Source: Polluticaenibacter yanchengensis (GTDB lineage Bacteria; Bacteroidota; Bacteroidia; Chitinophagales; Chitinophagaceae). From it: 64,000 nucleotides of DNA. The stretch lies in the NCBI GenBank assembly GCA_027854065.1, contig JAQGEF010000011.1:86468-150467 (forward strand), in the 5' to 3' direction. Each line of letters starts with the position of its first letter. Positions within the stretch are counted from its first letter, which is position 1. Position numbers and translations under genes: made by a program. The notes beneath the pieces were generated by a model. That model was not told the origin of the DNA. It worked only from the letters and a program-made list of their open reading frames with translations, and made no database searches. Shown here one piece after another: positions 34,721-45,408 of this stretch.

Positions 34721-36478
34721 ATGAAACAAATACTGCTTTTAATAACAACCCTCATTCTAAGCTTTGTGTCCATGTCACAAACCGGGAAAGATTACCTGGA
34801 ATTGGGCATTGCAGAATACAAGAAAGGGAATTATGATATTGCAAGCAAATACCTGGACTCCTGCATTACAGAAGCAAAAAAAACGCATAATGAAGCCAAT
34901 GAATTAAAAGCCTTAAATAACCTCGGCAATATCGAATCGGATAAAGGCAATAATTTAAAAGCCGTAGAATATTACCAGAAAGCATTAAAAGTAGCAGACA
35001 AACTCAACGATCAGAAATACATTGCCCATATCAACAAAAACATCGGCGCACTTTATGCCAGTTTAAAAAGATTCGACGAGAGCCTGAAATATTACTATGT
35101 AGCAGAAAAAGCCGCAGTAAATTTCAATGACAGTTTGCTGATTGCCGATTGCCACAACAATATCGGAATCATTTATGAACAACAGCAAAAATTCGACGAA
35201 GCCATTACCCGCTACGACAAAGCTTTAGAGATATATGAAAAGCTCCGTTCCAACGATGGGCTCGCAATGACGTTCAGCAATCTTGCCATCGTGTACAAAT
35301 TAAAAAAGAATTACGAAAAAGCCATTGAGTTCAATAAAAAATCCCTGGCACTATCCCAGGCAAATGGAGATAAATGGGCAGAAGCCGCCACACTCAATAA
35401 CATCGGCAATTTATATGGCATACTCGGCAAAAATGATCTTTACAACGAATTCAGTTTAAAAAGTCTGGCCATAGCCAAAGAGATCAAAGCCAACGAAATT
35501 ATCTATACAGTATATGAAAATCTCGCAGACGTCAATTTCAAGTTAAGCAACTATGCAAAAGCATACGAATACCAGAAACTATTTGCAGCAGCCAAAGACA
35601 GCTTTAATAATATAGAAGTAAACAAACAATTCTCAGAACTGAACATAAAATACGAAACAGAGAAAAAGGAGAAAGCACTCGCAGAAACAAAATTGAAACT
35701 CACAAAAGAAGAAGTTGACTCAAAACAAAAAAACCTGTGGCTCATCATACTGATTGGCCTGGTACTCATCCTTTTAATTGTATTCAGGAGTTTCCGCATA
35801 AAATCCAGGCTAAAGCAGGAAAAACTCAATCTTCAAAACAAACTGTTAGAAGAACAAACCCTGGCCAAAATCCAACAGCAGCGATTAGAGATCTCCAGTG
35901 AACTTCACGATAGCTTAGGTGCACAGCTCACATTTGTAAACAACGTATTAGACGGCATAAAAGTAAAACCGGAAAAACTGGACGAGGATACTTCAAAAAA
36001 AATAGATATCCTGAGCGACCTTTCCGGTAATGCGGTACTCGAATTACGCAACACCATATGGGCACTAAATACAGATGATATCCTCTTAAGCGGTCTCAAA
36101 AACAAAATGCTTAATTTTCGGAAAAACGCTGCCGAAGCCAACGAGAATATACAATTCCAATTCAATTTTGATATAACCCATGATGTGAAGCTCAATACAA
36201 AACAAGCCATTAATATCTTCCGCTTGTTCCAGGAGGTCCTCAATAACGCCATCAAACATGCCCATGCCAGCAATATTAATACCGCCATCACTCAAAAAGA
36301 CGATCAACTGGAAATCATTATTGAAGATGACGGCGTCGGTTTCGATTGGGATAAGAATAAAACACAATCCTATGGTTTAAGTAATATTCAGCAAAGAGTG
36401 GCACTAATCAATGGCAGCTTAAAAGTAAAAACCGGGCCGGGAAAAGGAACACATTATAACATTATCATTAACCTCTGA
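34721..36478 (+). CDS. TPR-containing sensor histidine kinase (HisKA_3 type)
   Basis: The 585-residue protein has a signal peptide (about 1-19), a periplasmic array of about six or seven tetratricopeptide repeats (22-300, e.g. ALNNLGNIESDKGNNLKAVE), a helical linker, one membrane helix (about 338-357), then the dimerisation and phosphoacceptor domain with His396 in SSELHDSLGAQL and an HATPase_c domain (N box EVLNNAIKHAHA, G1 box DDGVGFDW, GLSNIQQRV). Kinases of this type usually phosphorylate a LuxR/NarL-family regulator, but none is adjacent. It is a single gene with an R1 repeat after it. The signal is unknown. Confidence 0.93.
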   Translation: MKQILLLITTLILSFVSMSQTGKDYLELGIAEYKKGNYDIASKYLDSCITEAKKTHNEANELKALNNLGNIESDKGNNLKAVEYYQKALKVADKLNDQKYIAHINKNIGALYASLKRFDESLKYYYVAEKAAVNFNDSLLIADCHNNIGIIYEQQQKFDEAITRYDKALEIYEKLRSNDGLAMTFSNLAIVYKLKKNYEKAIEFNKKSLALSQANGDKWAEAATLNNIGNLYGILGKNDLYNEFSLKSLAIAKEIKANEIIYTVYENLADVNFKLSNYAKAYEYQKLFAAAKDSFNNIEVNKQFSELNIKYETEKKEKALAETKLKLTKEEVDSKQKNLWLIILIGLVLILLIVFRSFRIKSRLKQEKLNLQNKLLEEQTLAKIQQQRLEISSELHDSLGAQLTFVNNVLDGIKVKPEKLDEDTSKKIDILSDLSGNAVLELRNTIWALNTDDILLSGLKNKMLNFRKNAAEANENIQFQFNFDITHDVKLNTKQAINIFRLFQEVLNNAIKHAHASNINTAITQKDDQLEIIIEDDGVGFDWDKNKTQSYGLSNIQQRVALINGSLKVKTGPGKGTHYNIIINL

Positions 36479-36490
36479 TCCCGTAGTTAT

Positions 36491-36620
36491 TTTTATTAGG
36501 GGCAATAAACATTACCGGCCACACCAGGCATTAGTCCCGGCTATTCCGGGCTCGCTGTCGCTCGGTGCTATGGCACTGGCTCGTTCCTCGCCACCCTGCA
36601 TATCCGGCTGCCCTTCAGCA
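36491..36620 (+). repeat. R1 intergenic repeat, copy 4
   Basis: Opens GGGGCA and closes TGCCC. It contains CCCGG-CTATT-CCGGG, GCTCGCTGTCGCTCGG, GTGC/GCAC and TGGC-TCGTTCCTC-GCCA. This is the cleanest copy to use as a model for the family. Confidence 0.8.
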
Positions 36621-36692
36621 TTTGTAATACTGTTTAACTTTTTATACATAGTTTTAATCACATTAAACAGCTTTCAAAGCAATTAAAGCATT

Positions 36693-37226
36693 ATGAGCAA
36701 CGTAGTATTATACATCGCACAAAGCCTGGATGGGTTCATCGCCAAACCCGATAATAACATCGACTGGCTAACATCCGTACCACCTTCCGTAAAAGGAGAT
36801 TACAGCTACACAGAATTAATCAATAGTATCGACACCATCATCATGGGCAGAAAAACTTATGAGGTGATCCTGGCCATGCAGGAGGATTGGATGTATAAAG
36901 GCAAGACTTCCTATATAGTAAGTAGCAATCAGCATCTGAAAATAGAGGCGCCTGATACCCATCCCTATAACGGAGATTTAAAACTACTGGTCGATACCAT
37001 CAAACAAAAATCCGGAAAAGATATCTGGCTCATTGGCGGCGGGGAATTAATTACCGGTTTTATTAATGCAGATCTAATAGATAAGATGATTATAACGGTC
37101 GTTCCTAAAATTATCGGTGAAGGCATTCCCCTATTTGCGCCCATACCCAAGGAATCTGTTTGGCAACTGGTAAATGTAGAATCCTTTGAAACAGGTCTGG
37201 TAAACCTTACCTATGAAAAATTATAA
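36693..37226 (+). CDS. Dihydrofolate reductase-fold (RibD C-terminal-like) protein
   Basis: The 177-residue protein has the RibD_C / DHFR-like reductase fold: MSNVVLYIAQSLDGFIA at the start, IIMGRKTYEVI near 50, IWLIGGGELITGFINADLIDK near 110-130 with the NADPH-binding GGG, and a C-terminal strand pair. Such single-domain proteins are NADPH-dependent reductases of unknown substrate, distinct from FolA and RibD. It is flanked by R1 elements and stands alone. Confidence 0.9.
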   Translation: MSNVVLYIAQSLDGFIAKPDNNIDWLTSVPPSVKGDYSYTELINSIDTIIMGRKTYEVILAMQEDWMYKGKTSYIVSSNQHLKIEAPDTHPYNGDLKLLVDTIKQKSGKDIWLIGGGELITGFINADLIDKMIITVVPKIIGEGIPLFAPIPKESVWQLVNVESFETGLVNLTYEKL

Positions 37227-37269
37227 TTGGTAATGACTGCGGTATGCCCAACAGAATGCCAACCGCTCA

Positions 37270-37395
37270 GGGGCTGCCCGATTGGCAGTAGTAGCTACGC
37301 CCCGCTATAAACAACGATACAGATACAAAACTGCGGGCGTACTACTACCAAAAGCGGGAACAAAAGTTCAGCAGGTACCCGGTTGCCCATAGCCC
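37270..37395 (-). repeat. R1-like variant element (long central hairpin)
   Basis: Closing arms GGGGCT (37270) and AGCCC (ending 37395) match the R1 frame. The interior differs: GTAGTAGCTACGCCCCGC (37288-37305) faces GCGGGCGTACTACTAC (37333-37348), forming a long hairpin with about 27 loop bases. On the minus strand it starts GGGCTATGGGCAACCGGG. It lies between the DHFR-like gene and katG. Confidence 0.6.
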
Positions 37396-37521
37396 AATAA
37401 TCCCAGGTATTGCTATATAATTTTTTAATATAGAAATAGATAATATCAATATAGGAGTTCCGAAATAAACTGTAATTTTAATAAACATTAATAAGTACAT
37501 TTTTAATCACTTAAAAAATAA

Positions 37522-39744
<2,223 letters not shown>

Positions 39745-39756
39745 AGCATCAGCATC

Positions 39757-39803
39757 AATATAATTAAAAAGGCTTCCGGGATGGAAGCCTTTTTAATTAT
39801 ATT
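39757..39803 (+). terminator. Intrinsic terminator of katG
   Basis: Arms of 21 bases (with AAAAAGGCTTCC and GGAAGCCTTTTT at the centre) around GGGAT form a very stable hairpin ending in a T-rich tract, 13 bp after the stop codon. Confidence 0.9.
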
Positions 39804-39858
39804 CATAATTTTTTACTAAATCCCCTTCATATTTCAATCCTATTAATAGCTTTACAGT

Positions 39859-41550
39859 GTGCAAAGCAATCATTACATCCATTATTATCAACAGGAAGAT
39901 TTAAAAGGCATTTCCTTACCCGGTAAGTTCACCTTTCCCTTTTATTATACACCACATCCATTATCCTTACTGGCAGCAAAAGCATTACAGGATCATTTAA
40001 CCAAAGCTGAAAACCTTGACCATAATTTCGGGCTGAATGATTCTAAGACAGGAATGAAAATCGGGAAGATGTTTGGAATTTTAGTCATCAAAGACAAGAA
40101 TGAGCAATTAGGTTATTTATGGGCATTTTCCGGCAAACTGGCCAACAGTAATGAGCATCCCCATTTTGTACCACCTGTTTTTGATATGCTGACAGAGGAA
40201 AGCTTTTACCTAGCACAAAATGAAATAGTGAACAACATTAATCATAAAATTGCGCTTCTGGAAAATGCGGTTGAATACCAGGCTTTAAAACAAGAACAGG
40301 CAGCATACACCCAACAATCGGAACTCGAGATTTCAAAATTAAGACTGCTCTTAACAGCTAATAAAGCGGCACGAAAATTATTAAGAGAAGAAAACAAAAA
40401 GTTACTTTCCGGAAATGATTACGCATTACTGGAAAGCGACCTGGTTAAACAAAGCCTGGGAGATAAGCACCGGTTAAATACGCTCATTAATGATTGGAAG
40501 CAGAAGCTCGGAGATATAGCTACCCAAATAGATAAATATGACAATGACATTAAATGCCTCAAGCAGGAACGCAAAGAAAAATCAAACTGCCTGCAACAGC
40601 AATTATTCCAGCAATATGCTTTCCTGAACAAATATGGTGATAGTAAAAGTTTAAAAACCATTTTTAGCAGCACCAGCGTTGGTACACCACCGGCAGGTGC
40701 AGGAGAATGCGCCACACCAAAACTATTACAATACGCATTTTTAAATGGCTTAAGTCCTGTAGCCATGGCAGAATTCTGGTGGGGTGCGTCACCAAAATCC
40801 GAAATAAGAAAACACGGACAGTACTACCCTGCCTGCACCGGTAAATGCGAACCGATCCTTAAGCACATGTTGCTGGACATTGAAACAGATGAAAATCCTT
40901 TATTGATCAATAACGGCGCAGACAAACAACTGGAAATAGTTTTTGAAGATGATCAGCTCATCATTGTCAACAAACCACATGACCTGCTCTCTGTACCGGG
41001 CATCCATATACAGGACTCTGTTTACAGCCGGTTAAAAACCTATTTAGGCAATATTGAGCCGTTGATCATCCACCGGTTAGATATGCAAACCTCCGGCCTG
41101 TTACTCGTGGCCAAAACTAAAAATGCCCACCAGTACATACAAAAGCAATTTTTAAAACGAAGCATTCAAAAACGTTATACCGCTGTACTAAATGGCAGCC
41201 TTAAAGAAAAGAAAGGCGAAATACTGCTGCCATTAAAAGAGAACTTTGAAGACAGGCCAAGACAAATGGTTTGTTTCCAAAGTGGCAAAGCCGCTCACAC
41301 CAAATGGCAACTGGTAGCCATAAAAAACGGTAGGCCCGTCGTGCATTTCTGGCCGCTAACCGGTCGCACACATCAGCTTAGGATACATGCGGCGCATATG
41401 GACGGATTAAATGCGCCAATCATCGGTGACGACCTGTATGGTACTTCTTCAGACAGGTTATACCTGCATGCCGCTTATATCAGTTTCAGGCATCCGGTTA
41501 CAAAAGAAATGGTTGCATTTGAAGTGCCGGACCATTTTAATATAAAATAA
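39859..41550 (+). CDS. RluA-family pseudouridine synthase with long N-terminal extension
   Basis: The C-terminal 190 residues (about 370-563) are an RluA-type rRNA or tRNA pseudouridine synthase: FEDDQLIIVNKPHDLLSVPG, catalytic Asp408 in HRLDMQTSG, and LTGRTHQLRIHAAHM. The 370-residue N-terminal extension is unusual: a first globular part (1-125), a predicted coiled coil (about 125-255), and a cysteine-bearing segment (Cys284 in GAGECATPKLLQYAF, Cys326 and Cys330 in CTGKC, with FWWGASP between). A similar extension occurs in some RluA proteins of other phyla, so it is probably a conserved accessory domain. The start is GTG at 39859, since an in-frame stop lies just upstream. Target base unknown. 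Confidence 0.92.
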   Translation: MQSNHYIHYYQQEDLKGISLPGKFTFPFYYTPHPLSLLAAKALQDHLTKAENLDHNFGLNDSKTGMKIGKMFGILVIKDKNEQLGYLWAFSGKLANSNEHPHFVPPVFDMLTEESFYLAQNEIVNNINHKIALLENAVEYQALKQEQAAYTQQSELEISKLRLLLTANKAARKLLREENKKLLSGNDYALLESDLVKQSLGDKHRLNTLINDWKQKLGDIATQIDKYDNDIKCLKQERKEKSNCLQQQLFQQYAFLNKYGDSKSLKTIFSSTSVGTPPAGAGECATPKLLQYAFLNGLSPVAMAEFWWGASPKSEIRKHGQYYPACTGKCEPILKHMLLDIETDENPLLINNGADKQLEIVFEDDQLIIVNKPHDLLSVPGIHIQDSVYSRLKTYLGNIEPLIIHRLDMQTSGLLLVAKTKNAHQYIQKQFLKRSIQKRYTAVLNGSLKEKKGEILLPLKENFEDRPRQMVCFQSGKAAHTKWQLVAIKNGRPVVHFWPLTGRTHQLRIHAAHMDGLNAPIIGDDLYGTSSDRLYLHAAYISFRHPVTKEMVAFEVPDHFNIK

Positions 41551-41559
41551 AAGATATTC

Positions 41560-41596
41560 ATTAAAAATCCCGGGTTAATAGCCCGGGATTTTTAAT
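41560..41596. terminator. Bidirectional intrinsic terminator, rluA-like / mreD
   Basis: ATTAAAAATCCCGGG pairs with CCCGGGATTTTTAAT around a short loop; T-runs are present on both strands, between convergent genes. Confidence 0.88.
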
Positions 41597-41612
41597 GCGC
41601 CTTCAATTCGCT

Positions 41613-42140
41613 TTAATAACCTTCTCTCTTCCTGATAGGTCTGAACAGTAATTCGATAATAGCAATAAGAACGACCGAATATAATGTGGATAGTAAAACC
41701 TTACCGGTAAAATATCCCAACCCGTCAATATTCATCCAATCCAGGATAGTCAACCATATAAAATGCACCAATGCAGATATAATTATATAAATAGCGTAAG
41801 AGGTAATGCCCATCGATCTGATACTGGGACTGCCATTGTTCAACTCCTTTGTTTCTCTCGGCACCAGAAGCGATATTAAAAAACCTCTGAAATAGCCGAC
41901 CAAAACACAGGCAGCTGCATTCAACCCGGGAGTTTTCAGGAAAATATCCAAAGTAAAACCCAGGAAAAAACTAACAAATAAAACAGTATTCCGTTTCATG
42001 GAAAACGGCAGCCAGAGTATATACAAAAAGTAAACATAAGGAATAATAAACCGGTGAATAGGCGGCATATTATTCAATACTAAAGCTTGTACTAAAACAA
42101 ATAATATAAACCTTAATATTAGCTTTATCGGTTCACTCAT
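41613..42140 (-). CDS. mreD: Rod shape-determining protein MreD
   Basis: MreD is the small membrane subunit of the elongasome that links MreB to peptidoglycan synthesis. The 175-residue product has five or six hydrophobic helices, and its position directly after mreC (33 bp) is diagnostic since sequence is weakly conserved. Segments such as PYVYFLYILWLPF and GFTLDIFLKTPGLNAAA fit Bacteroidota MreD. It is the last gene of the run; mrdA and rodA, which often follow in this phylum, are missing here. Confidence 0.88.
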   Translation of the reverse strand: MSEPIKLILRFILFVLVQALVLNNMPPIHRFIIPYVYFLYILWLPFSMKRNTVLFVSFFLGFTLDIFLKTPGLNAAACVLVGYFRGFLISLLVPRETKELNNGSPSIRSMGITSYAIYIIISALVHFIWLTILDWMNIDGLGYFTGKVLLSTLYSVVLIAIIELLFRPIRKREGY

Positions 42141-42173
42141 TTTATAAATTAATGCTTATTTGTAACTAAAAAA

Positions 42174-43028
42174 TTAATTATTCTTAATGGTAGAACGCTT
42201 CTCAAGTTCCTTTTGTTCGTTTAAAAACAGGTTCTCCACAATAAACGCGTGCTGCAGGTTATTAAAGTTCGAACTTGGTTTGATATCTACATTATAGCTG
42301 CTTGCAGACGGGTCCAGTTTAAACGCTACGATCGTTCCGACCATTAAACCTGGCGGATACGTGCCGGTTAAATTACTCGTAAGAATTGAATCCCCTACAT
42401 TTAATTTAGAACTTTTTGGAATATCTTTAATCTGCAATAAAGCAGGCGTTTTACCATTCCAGAAAAGCATCCCGTTATTGCCGGTATTCTTATGACTCAC
42501 GCTCACCGTAGATTTACTGTGCAGTAAGCTCATCGCCACGCTCATATTATTACTCACGTCCGTAATGATCCCGATAATACCGGACGGGCCTACCACAGCC
42601 ATTTGCGGCTTCACGCCCTGGTTACGCCCACGCTCAAGCGTAATATAGTTGTTTTCAAAAGCCACAGTATTGTTAATCACATTTGCGTTCCGCCACAGGA
42701 ATTTTCTAACCAGCAAATTGGTATCAACTTTAACCGTGTCCCTTACCTGGTTGGTAGTACTGTCAAAGTATGTATAATTCGTCAGTAAATTATTCGCCAG
42801 TACATTAACCTCGTCAGATAATTCCTTGTTCACCGATTTCAGTTTAAAGTAATTGACCACACCACTGTACTTACTGTTAATGCGCCCCGTTACTTCATAA
42901 GCGTACTGCAGGTACTGCGCTTGCTGGCTTTTATTGTACGATACCAAAAGATATATGCAAATTACCTGTAACAGTAAAAAGAATATAAAAGTGGAGAATC
43001 TGCGAAGAAATAAGAATATATTACGCAA
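42174..43028 (-). CDS. mreC: Rod shape-determining protein MreC
   Basis: MreC is a bitopic periplasmic scaffold that bridges MreB and PBP2. The 284-residue protein has an N-terminal membrane helix (about 10-28), a coiled coil (about 55-85) and the double beta-barrel core, with VVGPSGIIGIITDVSNNMS and GDSILTSNLTGTYPPGLMVG. It lies 81 bp downstream of mreB, and a terminator hairpin sits in that gap, so its expression relative to MreB is probably attenuated. Confidence 0.95.
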   Translation of the reverse strand: MRNIFLFLRRFSTFIFFLLLQVICIYLLVSYNKSQQAQYLQYAYEVTGRINSKYSGVVNYFKLKSVNKELSDEVNVLANNLLTNYTYFDSTTNQVRDTVKVDTNLLVRKFLWRNANVINNTVAFENNYITLERGRNQGVKPQMAVVGPSGIIGIITDVSNNMSVAMSLLHSKSTVSVSHKNTGNNGMLFWNGKTPALLQIKDIPKSSKLNVGDSILTSNLTGTYPPGLMVGTIVAFKLDPSASSYNVDIKPSSNFNNLQHAFIVENLFLNEQKELEKRSTIKNN

Positions 43029-43060
43029 GGGTACAATGATTAATAAATACTAAATAGGTT

Positions 43061-43093
43061 TAAAAACCCAATACTTATTGCTAAGTATTGGGT
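43061..43093 (-). terminator. Intrinsic terminator between mreB and mreC
   Basis: On the minus strand ACCCAATACTTA and its exact complement TAAGTATTGGGT form a 12-bp stem around GCAA, followed directly by TTTTT. This is a canonical intrinsic terminator inside the operon, just after the mreB stop codon, and should reduce read-through into mreC and mreD. Confidence 0.85.
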
Positions 43094-43109
43094 GGTACAA
43101 TATAAAAGT

Positions 43110-44135
43110 TTATCTCATGATAAACGGATATCTGTCATAATGTTTTAAGGCAAGGCCGGTACCTTTTACCACGCTCTTCAACGGGTCGTCCGCTACATGA
43201 ACCGGTAATTTTATTTTATTACTGATACGCTTGTCCAACCCTCTTAATAAAGCCCCGCCACCTGTTAAATACAAGCCACGGCGGTAAATATCAGCAGCCA
43301 GCTCAGGAGGGGTTGTCTCCAGCGCCTTTAATATCGCTTCTTCTATTTTAAAGATGCTTTTATCCAAAGCCTCTGCCACTTCTGTATAAGTCACCATAAT
43401 CTGCTTCGGAATACCCGTTACAAGGTCCCTTCCGCTCACCTGGAAATCATCCGGCGGATTATCTAAATCCTTTAAAGCCGCACCAATCTGGATTTTGATC
43501 TGCTCCGCAGTCCTTTCACCAATCAGTAAGCTATGATAACGGCGCAAAGCTTCCATAATGTCCGATGTAAATTCGTCACCCGCCACACGGATACTTTGGT
43601 CACAAACGATACCTGCCAATGCAATTACAGTAATACCTGTTGTACCACCCCCGATATCTATAATCATATTACCTACCGGCTCTTCTACATCAATACCAAT
43701 ACCCAACGCTGCCGCCATCGGTTCATGAATCAAATACACTTCCTTAGCGCCTGCCTGTTCAGCGCTGTCCCTTACCGCACGTTTCTCAACCTCTGTAATA
43801 CTACTCGGAATACAAATCATCATTCTCCAGCTTGGAGGAAATAATGGTTTACGGGGAAAGATTTTTTTAATCATTTCACGGATCATCAACTCTGCAGCAT
43901 TAAAATCTGCGATCACACCATCTCTCAATGGACGAACCGTTCTGATACTTTCGTGGGTCTTTTCATGCATCAACAATGCTTTCTTTCCAACAGCTAAAAC
44001 CTCTTTAGGGTTATTCCTGTTCAACGCCACTATGCTCGGCTCATTTACCACTATCTCATCATTATGGATTATCAGGGTATTGGCAGTACCCAGATCCATG
44101 GCAATCTCTTGCGTGAAAAAATTAAAAAGTCCCAT
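43110..44135 (-). CDS. mreB: Rod shape-determining protein MreB
   Basis: MreB is the bacterial actin that guides lateral wall growth. The 341-residue protein has the phosphate-1 motif DLGTANT (14-20), phosphate-2 DIGGGTTGITVIAL and the adenosine loop LTGGGALLRGLDKRI. A short amphipathic N-terminus (MGLFNFF) can bind the membrane. It is the first gene of mreBCD. No exact TAnnTTTG box is seen upstream, but CAAATTTG near 44174 is one mismatch away. Confidence 0.98.
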   Translation of the reverse strand: MGLFNFFTQEIAMDLGTANTLIIHNDEIVVNEPSIVALNRNNPKEVLAVGKKALLMHEKTHESIRTVRPLRDGVIADFNAAELMIREMIKKIFPRKPLFPPSWRMMICIPSSITEVEKRAVRDSAEQAGAKEVYLIHEPMAAALGIGIDVEEPVGNMIIDIGGGTTGITVIALAGIVCDQSIRVAGDEFTSDIMEALRRYHSLLIGERTAEQIKIQIGAALKDLDNPPDDFQVSGRDLVTGIPKQIMVTYTEVAEALDKSIFKIEEAILKALETTPPELAADIYRRGLYLTGGGALLRGLDKRISNKIKLPVHVADDPLKSVVKGTGLALKHYDRYPFIMR

Positions 44136-44283
44136 TTATATAATTAGGTAGTATTTCTTGTTTCTAAATATTGGCAAATTTGGGGTTTTATTACCGATAA
44201 AAAAACCAAAAAATAAAAATTATGACATTTTATTCAAAAAAAAAATTTAAAGCCCAAAATCCTGATATCAACATTGAGAATGA

Positions 44284-44291
44284 TATTTTTG
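44284..44291 (+). promoter_or_regulatory. Putative -7 box (TATTTTTG)
   Basis: TATTTTTG matches TAnnTTTG and ends 18 nt before the ATG at 44310. Confidence 0.4.
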
Positions 44292-44309
44292 CTTTCCAAA
44301 TGATAACTA

Positions 44310-45332
44310 ATGGATAATAAGATTAAACTATTTATATACAATACAAAGGATTCCGGTAAAGATTTATTTCCTATCTATGAATTACTCAAAAATAACGATA
44401 AAACTTTACAAGAATTTTATGAAATCGTTGGCGATGTTTCTCAGGCCGATTTCATCATTTTAAAGAATTCTGTCAATTATATCCTGGAAAATCAATTAGG
44501 AAAATCAGAAGAGATCATCAACTTCAGCAAGCAGCATAACAAGAAGCTGTTATATTTCTGTAGCGGAGATTTTGGAAGTACACTAAAGGATCCAAATGCC
44601 ATTTGTATAAGATTAGGTGGGTTTAAATCAAAATACAGGCAACCTACATTCATTATGCCGTCATTTATAGATGACCCAAAAAACAAAACCTCCCAACCCC
44701 AACAATACATTTCAAAACCGGAGAAACCCACCATCGGCTTTGTAGGCCACGCCTACAACAGCACAGAAAAATACCTGAAAGAATTCATCGCCCACTTCAG
44801 GGTGAAATATTTAGGATTAAAAGGAAAATTCCACGATAAACAATCTTTCTATCCCAGCAGCATTAAACGGTACGATTATTTAAAGATATTGGAAAACACT
44901 CCCGGCATTATTTGCAACTTTATTTACCGCAAGCAATACAATGCCGGTTCTTCCGGCAAAGAATCTTTTCAAAAGACAAGGAATGAGTATTACGACAATA
45001 TCAATGAGAACCTATTCACCTTTTGTATCAGGGGCGGTGGCAACTATTCTGTAAGATTCTATGATACCATTGGCCTTGGCAGAATTCCATTGCAGGTAAA
45101 CACAGACTGTAAAATGCCATTTGAGGACAGGATCGACTGGAGCAAACACATACTTTGCATCGAAGAAAAAGACATTAAAAACATGCCACGCATCCTTGCC
45201 GATTTTTACAATTCCAGATCCGCAGAAGAACTAAAAGAGATGCAGCTGAATAACAGGTTGCTTTGGGAGAAGTACTTAACAAAGACCAATTATTTTGTTG
45301 AATTAAGTACCGATTTAAAGAAATTGCTTTAA
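44310..45332 (+). CDS. Exostosin-like (GT47-type) glycosyltransferase
   Basis: The 340-residue protein lacks a signal peptide. The N-terminal part (1-130) is a predicted GT-B Rossmann domain, and the C-terminal part (about 140-320) carries exostosin-like features: GFVGHA near 145, NLFTFCIRGGGNYSVRFYDTIGLGRIPLQVN-like core (about 240-270, quoted only by its landmarks RGGG and GRIP) and a DRIDWSKH segment. Exostosin-domain proteins transfer sugars in glycan synthesis; in bacteria they often sit in polysaccharide or glycoprotein clusters, but here it stands alone between mreB and the peptidase. It is AT-rich compared with its neighbours, suggesting later acquisition. Substrate unknown. Confidence 0.82.
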   Translation: MDNKIKLFIYNTKDSGKDLFPIYELLKNNDKTLQEFYEIVGDVSQADFIILKNSVNYILENQLGKSEEIINFSKQHNKKLLYFCSGDFGSTLKDPNAICIRLGGFKSKYRQPTFIMPSFIDDPKNKTSQPQQYISKPEKPTIGFVGHAYNSTEKYLKEFIAHFRVKYLGLKGKFHDKQSFYPSSIKRYDYLKILENTPGIICNFIYRKQYNAGSSGKESFQKTRNEYYDNINENLFTFCIRGGGNYSVRFYDTIGLGRIPLQVNTDCKMPFEDRIDWSKHILCIEEKDIKNMPRILADFYNSRSAEELKEMQLNNRLLWEKYLTKTNYFVELSTDLKKLL

Positions 45333-45361
45333 AATTAACCCTATTTTTTTAATTTTTTATT

Positions 45362-45369
45362 TAGGTTTG
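45362..45369 (+). promoter_or_regulatory. Putative -7 box of the S46 peptidase gene (TAGGTTTG)
   Basis: TAGGTTTG matches TAnnTTTG and lies 39 nt before the ATG at 45409; a leader of about 35 nt is expected. Confidence 0.45.
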
Positions 45370-45408
45370 TCGTTTATTGATTAAGATTTTTTGATAATTA
45401 TCAAAACC

